A stretch of DNA of 64,000 nt, taken from Amanita rubescens. Lineage: Eukaryota > Basidiomycota > Agaricomycetes > Agaricales > Amanitaceae. Location: contig WION01000043.1 in assembly GCA_015039365.1 (NCBI GenBank), positions 1 to 64,000 on the forward strand, given 5' to 3'. Position numbers and translations under genes: made by a program. Shown in pieces: positions 21,434-34,047 of the stretch (its first letter is position 1; every line of letters starts with the position of its first letter). The notes beneath the pieces are model-generated. The model was not told the origin of the DNA. It did no database searches and saw only the letters and a program-made list of their open reading frames with translations.

Positions 21434-24400
21434 TCAATACCCTCTATGCCTCATCAAAGTCGGCGGTTTCAGACTGCCCATCCCCACTCCAAGCTGTTCC
21501 CTCTCCGACGAATGTTGTCTCCCATCTGGCATCAGCTCGATCGCCCCGATCACCTCTTCCGATCCTTGCTGACTCAAGTTGGCCAAACCACTAGGTACAA
21601 CGCGGTTCCTGTCTCTTCCCCGGCCCGGAATCACGGGGCTGCCTCTCGTACTTGAGCCCGCACCCACACTCGTCGTTCCATCTTCGCTTCTCCCCTCTAC
21701 GCTTGAGCTCCTGCTGGTGCTGTACCGTGTCCCGGAACCAGAACCACTGGTCCATCCATCGCCGAGCCCAGCTAGGCTCTTCAGGAACGTTTCGTTCATC
21801 TTCTTTAGCCTGACCTCGACCTCGGCTTGGGACGTGGGTATCGCTCCTGGAGGAGATATAGATGGTTCAGCCATCGCGGCTCCACTGCTGCAGCCAGGGG
21901 TGGTAGCGCCACTTGCAGCAGCGGTTGCTGTTGTGGTGGTAATACCGGACCCGGGCCGAGACGGTGACAGCTGCGACCGACGTCGAACACGGGTGGGTGA
22001 TACTGGCGAATGAGGGTTCAACTGAGCCTGTGTTTGTGCTTGAGGTGAATGGCGGGGTAGCCGTGGACGAGGAGAAAGAGGCGAAGGCTGATGTGGATAT
22101 GATTGGTACGTGTGGCTCGCCCGTCGGTGAGATACCGTCGCATCCGCATCTCCGACGTTAGTGTCGATCGGGCTTGGGCCCGAGTCTAGAATTGCGGTAG
22201 GCGGATTTTCTCCTCCTTGGGACCCTTTCATCGTCGCTTCCGAAGCGACGCTTCCTCTACTAGTTCTTGCCATTTCGTCCGTCCCGTCCGATCTTTCCCT
22301 CGCATGCCTTCTTCCCCCGCTGTCATCGGTCACCAGCTCCCCACTATTACTACTCCCCTCTCTCTCATGTGCAGACATCCTCCACCTTCCACTCAACGGC
22401 TTCCTCGTCTCAATATCCTGCATAAACAACGAAATATCATCGTCTTCCGTCCTCTTCCCGAGGAACGACGAGCTCTAAATCACCCCCAAATGTATTCATC
22501 AGTTCCCTTACTCTTACCGATAAGAGAAAGGAGACACAACGCACCCTAGATCTAGATTTCCCAGCAACATCTTCCCCAGGTCCCGGACTAGGCGTCCCTC
22601 TCCCTTCCTTCGCCCCCAACCCACTCGACGGCGACCCAAGCGCAGGCGACACACCAACTGGACTAGCAGACCCAGTCGACGAACCTCCCGGCGCAACCAC
22701 TCCAGTAGCACTCCCAGCCGACCCTGAAGTCGTATACCGATGCGAAAAGCTGCTCGAATACCGCTTCCTGTGCCCCGGCTGACCCATCTGTATCGTAGGC
22801 GTACCCGGCGACGGTTGCCCTCCTTGTCCTTGTCCTTGTCCCAACTTTTGCGAAGGCAATACGGGGGACGAAGGTGAATGCGGGAATGCAGACCCTAGCG
22901 AACTGCTAGATCCTGAACCAAAACTCGGGCCTAGAGACGATCCAGGTTGCGGTGGGGGTGAATACGGCGAGTTGCTTTGGATAGTAGGGAATGGTTGTTG
23001 TGATTGGGAAGAATGGGATAACGCGGATGAACGAGGTGGAGAGCGTGAAAATGGTGATTCTCCCCCTCCTGCTCCTGGGCCTAAAGGTGAACTAGCATGT
23101 CGCAGCGAATGGACAGAATGTATGGAGTGTATGGAGCCTGCGCTAGTTCCAGGTGCACCGTGCGTCTGTCCCTGTCCTTGTCCAAGCACCAATCCGAGCC
23201 CTGACCCGGATCCCGAGCCAGATCCAGGTACTGGTGAGCCGCCACCCGTACCGCCACCCAAGAGTGTATTCGTCTTGAACGGGTTGATCGTACTCAGTCT
23301 TCTAATAGGGAGCGCTTGCGTCCCGGACTGGTTGGTTGAGCCTGGTGACAGGGGGATGGGCGATTGGGATTGGAGGAGAGACGCTGAGTGGGGCTGCACT
23401 TGTGCGGGTATCCCCTGTGCAGATTGTTGTGGAGGTTCAAGCGCCAGACCTAACCCCGAGATTGGCGCTGCTAGTGCTGGCACAGGAACGGGAATAGCAA
23501 CGGGCATTGCAGGCGTCGTAGAAGAAGATGACACGGGTACGGTAGGTGTTGTCAGAGGAATCGTCGACGGAGGTGCGGAGAAAGAGGGTGATACGGCTGT
23601 AACGGGTGACGAAGGCGATGATAACGAGCCAGGCCTTCTGCCAGGGAGTGACTCTAACCTGAGTCTGGACAACGCTGGGAGTGTCGTAGGTGAGGGTGAG
23701 CTACCACCGACGCCACTGGTCGGGACGGAACTCTCTGAGCGATGCTGTTGGTGCTGGGAGAGTCGAGGTGGTTGGTGCAGTAGGGAAGGTTGCCTTAAGT
23801 GCGAAAGTCCATGCCCGGGAGAAGACAACGTGGACCCAGCAGCTGATCCAGCACCTATTCTCGGAGGCACCCCCGCACTCAGTGGTGGAATAACGAACTT
23901 CTCTGCAATCGACTCTGCCTGAGAGGCAACGGAAGACGAGGTCGTCCCAAGCGCCGTGGCGTCCAGCCTCGGCTTACTCGTCAACGTCGGCACGAATCCC
24001 TCATCTAGGAACCCTGATGATAGAAGGGACTCTAGATCATCCAGCTGGAACGTGGGGGACTCGAGGTACGTAGCTGACAGCGAAAAGGAGCCTAGTGGGT
24101 GCGGAATGGGTGGAAATGTTTGTGTTAGGGTGGGGAATGGTGGATGTGTAGGCGAGGGAGACATATCTACAACGCATTTCGTCAACATTGACACGGGCAC
24201 TGAGCATATACGCGAAAATGCGTACCGAAAAGCAATGCATCCTCATCCCGTCCGCCCACTTGGTCCCTATCTGACACACTCAATTGAATGGTCAACTGCG
24301 AACTTGGCCCCGTCGTCCGCCTCCTCAACTTCTTGTAAAGCTTCCACACTGGCAATATCCTCAACATGCTGTACAAGCTGCGGAAAAGAGGTATCCCATG

Positions 24401-24988
24401 TTTGTATATCGTTGGGAGGGCTACTGCAGCGTCTGTTGCTTGGCCGGACGATCCTATTGGCGTAAAAGGCGAATGATCCAAGGAACTCCGGGGAACAAAC
24501 TTCAATTCCCACTTTTCCAACAGGACATACCGAGGGGTAGGCTCGATTCGGATTCTTGCACCGGTCCCGGGGGTATTGGATTGAGCAAGGGCAACAAGAA
24601 CGTTCCCGTTTCCGGTACCTGCGCCATTGGTGTTTGACTTGGGCACGGACAATAACACGTGGATGAAGAGTGGCGCAGGATTACTAGTGGTTGATATCGC
24701 CTTGTAAGTTTCCCGAAGCTCGCGGGGGAAGAAGTCAGAGTCGGGAGTTTCGAGGTTGAACCAGCGGTCGATCTTGGGTTTGCGGTCCCGGTCTCGGTCC
24801 CGTTCACGTTCCCTTTCTCTTTCCCGTTCTCTCTCTCTCTCTCGTTCCCGTTCCCGTTCTCCTAATCCCTCCACCAAAGCTCTTGCTTCATAAACAACAT
24901 GAAACAGCTTGGTATATACGTGGAGCGCAATCTGGTCCGACTTTTGCTGTTCGTCAAGCGGAGCTCCCGCGAGGCTAGAGCCAGACAT
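21434..24988 (-). CDS. ATG13: Autophagy protein Atg13
   Basis: Three exons (24226-24988, 22545-24166, 21434-22474) give 1141 residues. Atg13 is the regulatory subunit of the Atg1 kinase complex that starts autophagosome formation. The N-terminal HORMA domain is clear: DQIALHVYTKLFHVVYEAR, KIDRWFNLETPDSDFF, YVLLEKWELKF, GIPLFRSLYSMLRILPVWKL, then FPPIPHPLGSFSLSATY and FQLDDLESLLSSGF. A long Ser/Pro/Gly-rich disordered region follows, as in other Atg13 proteins. The third exon begins SSSFLGKRTEDDDISLFMQD, a conserved fungal Atg13 element. Odd feature: a run of about twelve Glu-Arg pairs and three Asp-Arg pairs sits inside the HORMA domain between VEGLG and RKPKIDRWF. Splice joins are in phase. 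Confidence 0.93.
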
Positions 24989-25497
24989 CGTATTCGTAGC
25001 TTGAGTATAGCGTTGGCTTTAACTCCGGGGAGGGGGGAGAGAAGGCCAAGCTGCGAATGCCAGCGTATCCTGTACAAGGACAGTCGTACGAGGCTGCGGA
25101 GTCACCTGTCACCGGACCTCTCCCAATTCGAGTCAGAATGGTGTACGGGCGTCTTTGAATGGAATAGAAGCGAGGCTCAAGTCAGAGCGCTTTGATGCCC
25201 GCACTGGTGTGCCTGCCAGCTGCCTGCGTGTCACGTGACTTGTGACCAGATATCACGTTAACCGCACCAGTGCCATGGAAAGTACTTGGCATTGGGTTAT
25301 GGATGTACCATGCCAACTATCTCCTGCGATTACGTGGGAAACATCACATTAATTAATAACGAGAATGACTCGACCAGCGGTGCCGGTGAGGATCACTACA
25401 TGTCCAACAATACATGGTAGGCCATTACGAGTGAAGTTATTTACCAATAATCCGTGTATAAAATACATTTATTAGTGAACTTCCCTAGGATCCAAAA
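24989..25497. other. Intergenic region between ATG13 and the F-box gene
   Basis: No gene or distinct motif was seen. It contains the ATG13 promoter. Confidence 0.4.
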
Positions 25498-27493
25498 TCA
25501 AAACACGACTCTCCTGCGATACCTTCTCTCAAACGGTCTCCCAATCATTGGTATCCCACGCTCGTGTACAACCAACACCACACCTGTCTTTCTCCCTTCT
25601 CCACGCCAATCCTCCACCTCGTACAGTCCTTCCTGCTTCAAATGATTCGGACACCGTTCCCTTGCCCACCGCACGCTCACCGTCTTGACTTGTCTACACG
25701 TTCTCGCCACCCGTTCAGCCGTTGCAATCATGCTCTCATCACCTCTATATCGATGTCCCTTGGTTAACGAAAACCTTTTGAGGTTCGGCATTTCCTTGAG
25801 ATGCGCCAACAGTTGGTCAAGTGACTTCTACACCACAAAATCAACAACACACATCAAAAAGACGAGAACGACAACGCACCTTTGCAAATGGCGTCGTACA
25901 CATAAAGTGCAACTCCTCTAATCCTTTGCAGCAAGCGTTGATCAACCTCCCGAAAAACATGCTATTATCCCTCCCTTCCCCTCCTTCCCCCTCTGAAACG
26001 ACGTGAACCCATATATCCAAACACTTCAATCCCGGCATCGTGCTCAAAACCTCGCACACCTTATCGACCCGCATCTCGTACACAGGTTCACACGTCAAGT
26101 CGACCGCCTCAATCATGTTCCTATGTTCGATTGGTAATTCTGCAAGCTGCTGGTATATCCCTACGAAAGTCTCAAGTTTGGGCAACGAGCGAGGGGTGAG
26201 CGACATAGGCACCACATCGGGCGATACCCATCGCCTGAAATTCCATAGGAGGCGAAGATAGGTCAAAGACGGGTGTTGCGAGAGGAAATCGCCGAAAGAG
26301 GGATCATAAGGAGGGCCGAGGCTAAAATTAGATTGGTATCCAAACGAACCGAGCGTAAGAGATGCGAGGCGCGGAAACTGGTTTCCGTCTCCGCTCGACA
26401 ATGACGACGAGGATGACGTTGTCAGAAGAGGCGTGATATCAAAAGTGCACGTGTAAGGTGAGAAACTGCATATGGTTAGCTCTGTCAATTCCGGACACCG
26501 CTTCAAGATCATTTCCCAGAACGCCTCGGGCAAGTGTTGAAGAGGTGGGAAAAGATCCAAGTCGCCGTCACTGCCTCCAGCACCGAGGTTGTGCCTGACC
26601 ACAATTGAAAACGTCGTCAAATCGTTAAACTCAAATAGCTAACCGTGACAAGGTCAGTAAGCACGGGCGCCCAAGAGACTGAAACGCGAAAAAAATTGCT
26701 CTCACCTTGCTCCGAGTATTGACTAGCCGCATACCGAGGTTCGTGGATATGTTCCGAAGTAGCGGGCAACTGGGCGTGGCAGAGAGTTTCAGATCAATAT
26801 CAGGCCTTCCTAGGCCGCACAATCGCCCCACCACCGAGTACTCACCTCACTCTGAGCGCCTCCCAAAGCCTATCACTCGGGACCTCGAGCCCGTCCCAAT
26901 CGAACGCGTTCAGGAGGACCAAATTCGGCGCAATATCAGCAATCATCGTGGCAACCCACTCCTCGTCGACGAACTTGTCTCGTTTAGGCCAAGAAAGGTA
27001 ATAGTTCGGCCGTACGAGCAGTTTCCGGATATGGCCGCATAGGTCTGGGCGGTCGGACAGCATCAGAAGCGTTCGTCGGCATTTGGAGCTAGAACGGAGG
27101 ATAACAGTGCTGTACAGCACTGGAGCGAGGAGAGCGCGGAGGGCGGAAGACTGTAGAGAAGTTAATTTGATAAGATAACGTTCCGGTCACAGGCGGTCAT
27201 CATCGTGGCGCACATACCGTCATAGAGAAGCTCAGAACGTCTGCGGAGGAAAGTAGCGCCGCAATGGTCAGGATAATGTCTGGGGGGGTGGGCGAGTGTG
27301 CGGTGGATGTTGTGAAAGTGGCTGAGGATGCTGTTGAGTTGGCGATGTTACTCGGCGCTGGAACGTCGCCACCAGCGCTGGCATCTTGAGATGAAAGACT
27401 CGTAGGAATGTGAAATAATGATTTGAGACTCCTACGGCGGCTGGAAGGAGGTTTTGCCTTTGCGGCGTGCGCCGGGGTAATAGAAGAGACCAT
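25498..27493 (-). CDS. F-box-like protein
   Basis: Five exons can be joined: 27218-27493, 26846-27150, 26706-26805, 25880-26638 and 25498-25827, about 590 residues. The N-terminus is a Ser/Ala-rich, basic tail followed by PDIILTIAALLSSADVLSFS, the F-box-like helix pair (Pro-Asp-Ile-Ile ... Ala-Asp-Val-Leu). Then come LRALLAPVLYSTVIL and a series of leucine-rich helices (LRLLWNF, LPKLETFVGIYQQLAELPIE, MPGLKCLDIWVHV). This is the common layout of mushroom F-box proteins: an SCF ubiquitin-ligase substrate adaptor. The exon boundary at 26805 uses an acceptor ending GGAAG. The start could instead be the in-frame ATG at 27625, which adds 44 residues. Confidence 0.7.
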
Positions 27494-28366
27494 GAGGGAA
27501 GGAGGGAGAGGGAGCCCTGGGCGAGGATAGCATGTGCTGGCCCGGGTGTGGCCATCATGATGCCGCTGTTTTGAGTCGTCACGTGCCTTACCGTAGTTTC
27601 CGGCGTTTATGCTATCCGACAACACTACACACGGACAGTTACATAACTACATTACAAGAGTACTATCGTACATTTATTTCTGGCTCCATGTTTTAGCAAC
27701 AATTCTGCAATATGCTTGTTATTATTCTCCAGGGTAGCGTGAAGAGCAACATCAAGGTGCTCTTGTGGCCGATATTTCCTGCTCATCCATCTACTTCCAC
27801 GAACTCGTTTTCTACCTCGGTAGTGGTCCGCACCGCAACATCGGTCGCTGCTAGCGAACGCACCCCGGGTGGCATCCGTTAATTGGCCTACTATCCCGCA
27901 AGAAAGAGGAAACGGAGTAGTGGCTGTGGATCTACGGCCAGCTGCTGCTGGTGCCAGGTAGTGCGTTCCGAGACATCGCTGGCGAAACACAGCAAATGTT
28001 AGGCGCGGTGAACTCACTCCCTTAGTCCAAAAAAGCCAGCCAACCGCCGCCGAGTGTAATTCTCAGATATTGACTTACTTTGCAACTTTGAGCCTGGGTT
28101 CAGCGGCGCAAGCATGCATCTCCCTGCAGAGGAGTGCAAGAAGCGCAGAGAGCGGGTGTTTGTGTCGGTCTTGAGAGATGTCTCGTCCGTGCAGCATGCC
28201 GTGCCGAGGAAGAGACCGCCCCCTTATGGCCTCGGATGTTGCGTCGTTCGGAATAAAGACCAGTTTTTCATTACAATCAGCCTCGGAAAAGGCCCCCTAC
28301 GTCCTTCGAATCCAACTCTGATACAGTATCAAAAACATATATGGGAAGATCTCTACTAATTTCAAG
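27494..28366. other. Intergenic region with an ankyrin-like ORF fragment
   Basis: On the minus strand the frame ending at 27652 finishes with LDVALHATLENNNKHIAELL and LKHGAR, which resembles one ankyrin repeat. The sequence upstream of it in that frame is not protein-like. It may be the tail of a lost gene. Nothing else is supported. Confidence 0.35.
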
Positions 28367-29326
28367 TTATCCGGAGACCCTCCGCAGCTCAAAAAGCTTC
28401 AAAGTCTGTTTGACATCACGTGGAATTGCCAATGGTGGGAGGAGGATCACCAACAACACACACAGTGCCGTGCACAGCACCTTCGCGATAAGTGCTTCGT
28501 GCGACCATACCCAGAGCATCACTCCCGCGACCATGAACCCAAATCCTAACATGGTCGCGAAGAGAGGGGCCTTCAATGCAAGGAAGAGCCATACTTCCAT
28601 GCTAGATTGTTGTTTGTGAATAGCCAAAGTCGCAAATGTGCTTGCAGCCACATTAACAAACGTCCCTTCTCCCGTTTCTTTCAAATGGGAGTACAGGTGT
28701 TTCAATTTGACGCCTATCATCTCAAACCACCGCTGAGAGGCAGTACTCAAGGCTGCACCACCGATGTCGGCTACGAGACCGGCAAAGAATAATCCATTGA
28801 CGATTTGGGCAGTGGCGTCGGTTTGAGTAGAGGTCATGGCAAGGACCGAAGCTTGCACGCCCGCCAAGAAGGTACACTGTCGGCAATTAAAGCTGAGGGG
28901 CTCCATCCATGATGCGAAAAGGCGCGGCACTTACAATGACTGCCAAGCTGCGATATCCTGTCGCGACTAGTTTGATATACTCTGAAACGCGACCTTCCCA
29001 TTCCTTTGCTTCGATCGCACCACCTTCACTATGTGACCTACGTTGTGGAGATTTAGCCACTTCATTTGGAAGATATGGTTAAAACCTTGCTTACTCTGCC
29101 CCGAGGGAAATTCTGTCACGGTTAAGTTCATTACCAGTCGGCCCCCATCCTATTTCCACATTGACCTTAGTGCCTTCTTCAAATTATTACCAAAAGGCAA
29201 CGTACTAATCTCCGATACGCGAGAATTCTGCCGCGTCTGGCCACCACCAGGCAAGTTGATATCGCTGACGTTCACCCTCCCATCGAAGGCCGGAGGGGCC
29301 AATCCTGTCTCTAAGTCGGCAGACAT
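28367..29326 (-). CDS. Multi-pass membrane protein, basidiomycete family
   Basis: Start ATG at 29326 (MSADLETGLAPPAFDG), stop at 28367. Four exons are inferred. The cytosolic N-terminus ends GGAIEAKEWEGRVSEYIKLV. The first membrane segment follows an intron: LAVICTFLAGVQASVLAMT, a motif I associate with a group of mushroom membrane proteins. Then NGLFFAGLVADIGGAALSTA, and near the C-terminus LFLALKAPLFATMLGFGFMV and VLCTALCVLLVILLPPLAI. About four membrane helices. The intron between the first and second exon is about 93 nt, longer than most here, so that join is less certain. Function unknown. Confidence 0.65.
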
Positions 29327-32190
29327 GTTGAAGGGAGATGAAGTATATGGGGAGCAAGCGACTGATAGAGTGAATGCACTGCATATCTTCGAGCTTAAGT
29401 AAATATGCTACGGCCACTCACTGACTCACGTGCACCAAGCGTAAGGTATGATTGGCGCCATGAACCTTGTTCCAGGAAAGTACAGTAAATGATGGGAGAT
29501 CACAGTGAAGAGGCTCTGAAGCCTTGTCTGGGACAAATTAGTGTCGCTTTAGGCAACCCCCACTAATGGCACCCATTCTCCCCTTGTGATGATGGATCAC
29601 ATTTCATATATATGTTTGACAGCTAGATGAACGGAAACAGGTAATAATTGTCGATGTGTCATGTACATCTGTAATGATAATAATGATATTGTTGTATAAA
29701 AACGTCTTATTTTGTCGAGGATGGACTCGAAATCAGTTTCGCGATTTTCTTTGACATTCCTAATGAAAACTGTTCGATATCAGAAAGAGATTCGGAGACA
29801 TGGAAGGAGGATACCACTGGCAGCAAATATTGGGTCGGGGCACAGAGAGATCTCCAACCGAATCATGGCTCTATCAGTGTCCACGATGTCAATAATTTCA
29901 GTTGAGGCATCCGGCCCAATTAAGGACCTGGTGATGTGGGCTACCGCTCCATGTCCGAGGCCGTCCTTAAATTGTGGGTGGATCTTACGGACAACCGAAC
30001 GAACACGCGAGGACAGCATAGGTGTAGCGTTCGCTACGGGTTCCCCGCAGTATAATCACAGAGACCCGTGCCCTGCCACCCGTACCCATTTTCAAACCTA
30101 TGGGTACGGGTATTACTAGTACGAACTCGCGGGTCCCAAAATGACCGTGCGAGTGACTGGCCCATCTCCACTGGTCTTGAATAGTGATAGCGTAGTTGTC
30201 ACCTTGAACAGGTAATCAATGAGTTGTTCACAGAGTCGGGGCGTTGGAGGTCGACCGAGTTCTCCCGGAGAAACGTGACTGATTCTAGTACAAGAGAGGA
30301 GAGTTCACCAAGCATCGACGTGCACCATCTGTGAATATGTATGACGGTCAAACACCGAGCGAGCGCGAAGATGGGCGCACCTATACGGCCCTCTGTAGCC
30401 CAAACTTTCCCCCAAAACCCAGTTCACCACCGGGAGTTATGATCTCCACTTCCGCACCCGTGCAAATTTGACCTACACATTCTCTTTAGTTCTGTCGCTT
30501 GCCTCTTTGCGGAGCACTGTGGTCTACTGGGCTGGGCGCTTAGCTCATCTCAGTTCACGAACCAATTATCGTACGAATGATTCTCGCTTCATTGTTGGCT
30601 TTCGGGGAAAACCGGGTTGCCCTGGTAACATTCCGCCCTCCTTCCCTCTTCTACCGTTTTGGGACTTTTCCCTTTCGCTGGATTTCTCGCTGGCCCAGGG
30701 CCCTCGTTAGCGCCCTTACTCACCCAAGTTGCTCTTTCTAAATCATCTCTCTATTCTCTGCGATGTATGCGATATATGCACCCAACAGACATAACACGAT
30801 GCGTAAATCACGCCATTTGACCTCAGGCCATCCGAGAAGGACGTTGCTCAGTCAACTTACATGGTGCCTACATGGACCATATCCCATGGCTGCGCAAGAC
30901 GGAGCTTGCTGTTACCTTTCTGGCAACAACGTCTCCATTTCACCTCTGCCTTACACGTGCAGATGGTTTTATCAAACCGCTCTCCCCATCGTGCGTCCAG
31001 AGTGAACTACACCAATAGCGATACGTAACCCTTAATGCTACTCATCCCGCGGTTATGGTCCAATACCTGGAGGCGAACGGACCTAAAAGCTGACTTTGAT
31101 GCGCATCCATTCACCTCCAACGCGCGCCGTCGTAGTTAATGAAAACTGGGAGTGTTGGGTGTAGGTGGGGTTGTGGAATTGAAGACGAGGCGCATAGCAA
31201 ACAAGACTTTGCAGCGAACGCTCGCTCCGTTGCTCACCAGCGTCTTGTGCATCATACAGCAAGAGATTTCACGAGGCTGAAAACGAGTAGCCTTTCAAAG
31301 CGTTGTATATTTTAAAAAGAAATCTGACGTTCGTCTGCAGAAGAGGGTCAGCCACATCAATGCCCGTCGCAGGTTTCCATGTTTCGCGTGGGTGCAACAG
31401 CTTCCTGACAACGAGTCCATTTACAATCCGAAATCTTCGTAATGTTATTCATCTGCTCTCGCCCCCACGGCCAAAACTGCAGTGCAAACGACCTACGTAG
31501 GACAAACCTCATAGCTGTATGTTCTCTTATGCCTCCCCAGCTTCGTGCTCAGGTCAACAAATAGCTATGGGATCATCCCTGAAAGGATGCTCACAAGGGT
31601 GGGGAGAACCAGCCGAGAAATAGAGTAGTTTGCAGCGCGTGTAAACTTCAACTGCAACATCAAACTGTTACAATACATCAGCAGACGCGTTCGGCGCGCC
31701 GCCCACATGCATATGGTTAGCCTATGTATCTTCCCAAGATCCCTACCACTCGCCTATGATAACCGGCCCCGCATCCTACAAGGGTTAAGTAGTAAAAATG
31801 GCAACGGGAGCAGTCTGCTGGGTTCGGCATTATGGCCAACTACTATTAGTATCACATGACAGTCATCCGAATTTGAATTTCCCATCTACCTCCTCCATTC
31901 CATCGAGATGACCACCTGTTCTCGCAGCTATTCTTGATCTACGCGATCCGCGTGGACTGCATCCTATGACTTCTACTGTTGTGGGTTTCAACCTCAGTGC
32001 CTCATGCCCCGGCCCGATCCGCGTCCGGAAATACCCCACACTAGCACACGCCGCGCTATTCCTATTTAAACACTATGGTTCTTCTCCGGTTTAATTCCCC
32101 GTTCTTTAGTAAACAGCCAGCTGGCATGGGTCGTGGGGTTGGTTTTTTATTTTTTCCACTTCTCACACTCACATACTCAACGCAATGTAG
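29327..32190. other. Long intergenic region
   Basis: About 2.9 kb without a convincing gene. A minus-strand frame at 29780-30019 is protein-like (LGHGAVAHITRSLIG, STEIIDIVDTDRAM) but has no partner exons or known domain. A perfect 12-bp inverted repeat lies at 30078-30111. The last few hundred bases hold the promoter of the hexose transporter. Confidence 0.45.
30078..30111. repeat. Perfect 12-bp inverted repeat
   Basis: Arms ACCCGTACCCAT and ATGGGTACGGGT separated by 10 nt. It could be a hairpin or the remnant of a small inverted-repeat element. No transposase is nearby. Confidence 0.6.
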
Positions 32191-34007
32191 TACAACGCTG
32201 CAATTGCCTCCAACCCGGTATTCACTCCCTCTTCGTCCACTGGTAAGCTGAATTAACGCGTTTTTAGTATGTGGTGGGCTCCTTTGCCTGCATCGGAGGA
32301 GGCCTTTTTGGCCTGGACATATCCTCCATGTCTGCTGTCCTCAATGTACGCATTTACTTCACATTCACATTTCTCCCTCCTCTAACCACCTTCCAACTCC
32401 AACCACAAAGAACGATGCATACTTCGAGACGTTTCACCACCCAGGGGCTACCGCTCAAGGGGCCATCGTCGCCGCAATGCCCGGAGGTTCTTTCTTGGGC
32501 GCTCTAGCTGTAACCCAACTCGCCGACCGCATCGGTCGCAAACCCACCATCATCATCTCCGGAATCTTCTGGGTCATCGGTTCTATCCTTCAATGCGCTT
32601 CCGTCAACCGTGGGATGCTCGTCGTCGGTCGTATCATCTCTGGATTGGCTGTGGGCCTCGCATCCGCCGTTGTACCCATCTATCAAGCCGAAATCACTGC
32701 TCCTTCCATCAGAGGACGCATAGTTTCTCTTCAACAGTGGTCCATTACTTGGGGAATCCTAATCCAATACTTTATCCAATTCGGGTGTTCATATATCAAC
32801 GGCGTAGCTTCTTTTCGAATCCCGTGGGGCTTGCAGATGATACCCGCCATCGTTCTTAGCTTGGGCATGACGTTATTCCCGGAAAGCCCTCGATGGTTGT
32901 TCGACAAGGGCAGAGAAGACGAAGCTTTGCAAGTCTTGGCCGATTTGCATGGTGGAGGCGACGAATCTAACTCGCTTGTTCAACTCGAATACGCGGAAAT
33001 CAAACAACAAGTCGAGTTCGAGCGCAAGGAGGGCGCCAAGTCCTACTTTGATTTGTTTAAGCCTGGGAACCCGAGGAGAGTCTTCTTGGGCTGCTCATTA
33101 CAGATGTGGTCTCAACTGTCAGGAATGAATATTATGATGTATGTTATCCGTATTGTCTCCGTTCTGAAGTTGACTTTGACCGACGTACAGGTACTACATT
33201 GTCTATGTCTTCCAAGGTGCCGGCCTGACCGGTCGCAGAGCAAATCTCATTGCAGACGTAAGTTCAGGCCTCGTCTTTCTATATCCATTCTGACACACGC
33301 ATCTGCAGTCGGTCCAATACGTCCTCAATGTCGCATTCACTGTTCCAGCCATTATCTACATCGACAAATGGGGCCGTCGTCCAATGCTTCTAGCCGGAAC
33401 ACTGCTGATGGGATTCTTCCTCTTCCTCGTCGGAGGCCTCCAAGCGAGATTTGGTGAATGGGGTATCGTAAATGATTCACGTACGCTTTCTTTAGTTAAA
33501 CTCATCCACCTACACTTCTGATCACGGATATACGACGCAGGTATCTGGGTCATCAACAATAACAAAGCAGCAACAAAAGCCATCATCGTCTGCTCCTATT
33601 TCTTTGTCTGCAGTTTCGCCATCACCATGGGCCCCGTCTCATGGACATACCCAGCGGAATTGTACTCTCTCAAAGTACGCGGAAAAGCCGTTTCTCTCGC
33701 CACCGCCACGAACTGGTTGTTCAACTTTGCCCTCGCATTCGCCGTTCCCCCCGGCCTAAGCAGCATCGCATGGAAAACATACTTTATCTTTGGGACGTTC
33801 AATTTCGCCGCCTTTATCCATGTGTTTTTCATGTTCCCCGAGACGGTGGGCAGGACTTTGGAGGAGGTTGAAGAGATCTTCGAGAGCGGCCACGTGTTTT
33901 CGCCATGGAAGGTTGGTAGGGACGTCGGCAGGCGGACCTTAGGAGAGGTTAGAGGTGAGGCTGCGGTTGATGATGAAAAGGATGAGAAAGATAGTGGTAG
34001 TCATTGA
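32191..34007 (+). CDS. MFS hexose transporter (5' end uncertain)
   Basis: Plasma-membrane proton-sugar symporter of the major facilitator superfamily. Exons: 32191-32217, 32268-32345, 32411-33138, 33191-33257, 33309-33480, 33541-34007. Family landmarks in order: YNAAIASNP, VVGSFACIGGGLFGLDISSM, LADRIGRKP, GRIISGLAVG, PESPRWLFDKGR, QMWSQLSGMNIMMYYIVYVF, DKWGRRPML, GPVSWTYPAELY, VRGKAVSLATATNWLFNF and PETVGRTLEEVEEIF, so all twelve helices are present. Odd point: the conserved exon-1 frame is preceded by ATG TAG (32185-32190). Either translation starts in an upstream exon, with TGTAG acting as an acceptor, or the start has been damaged. The exon-1 donor GTATTC is weak, but the alternative GTAAGC breaks the frame. 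Confidence 0.85.
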
Positions 34008-34047
34008 CGTTTTTGAATTTCATGTCCTACTAACGATGTACAATTTA

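Noticed and set aside
22972..23922. Plus-strand ORF of 316 codons
   Set aside because: It is antisense to the Pro/Ser/Gly-rich second exon of ATG13. Low-complexity GC-rich coding sequence often leaves the opposite strand open. No domain.
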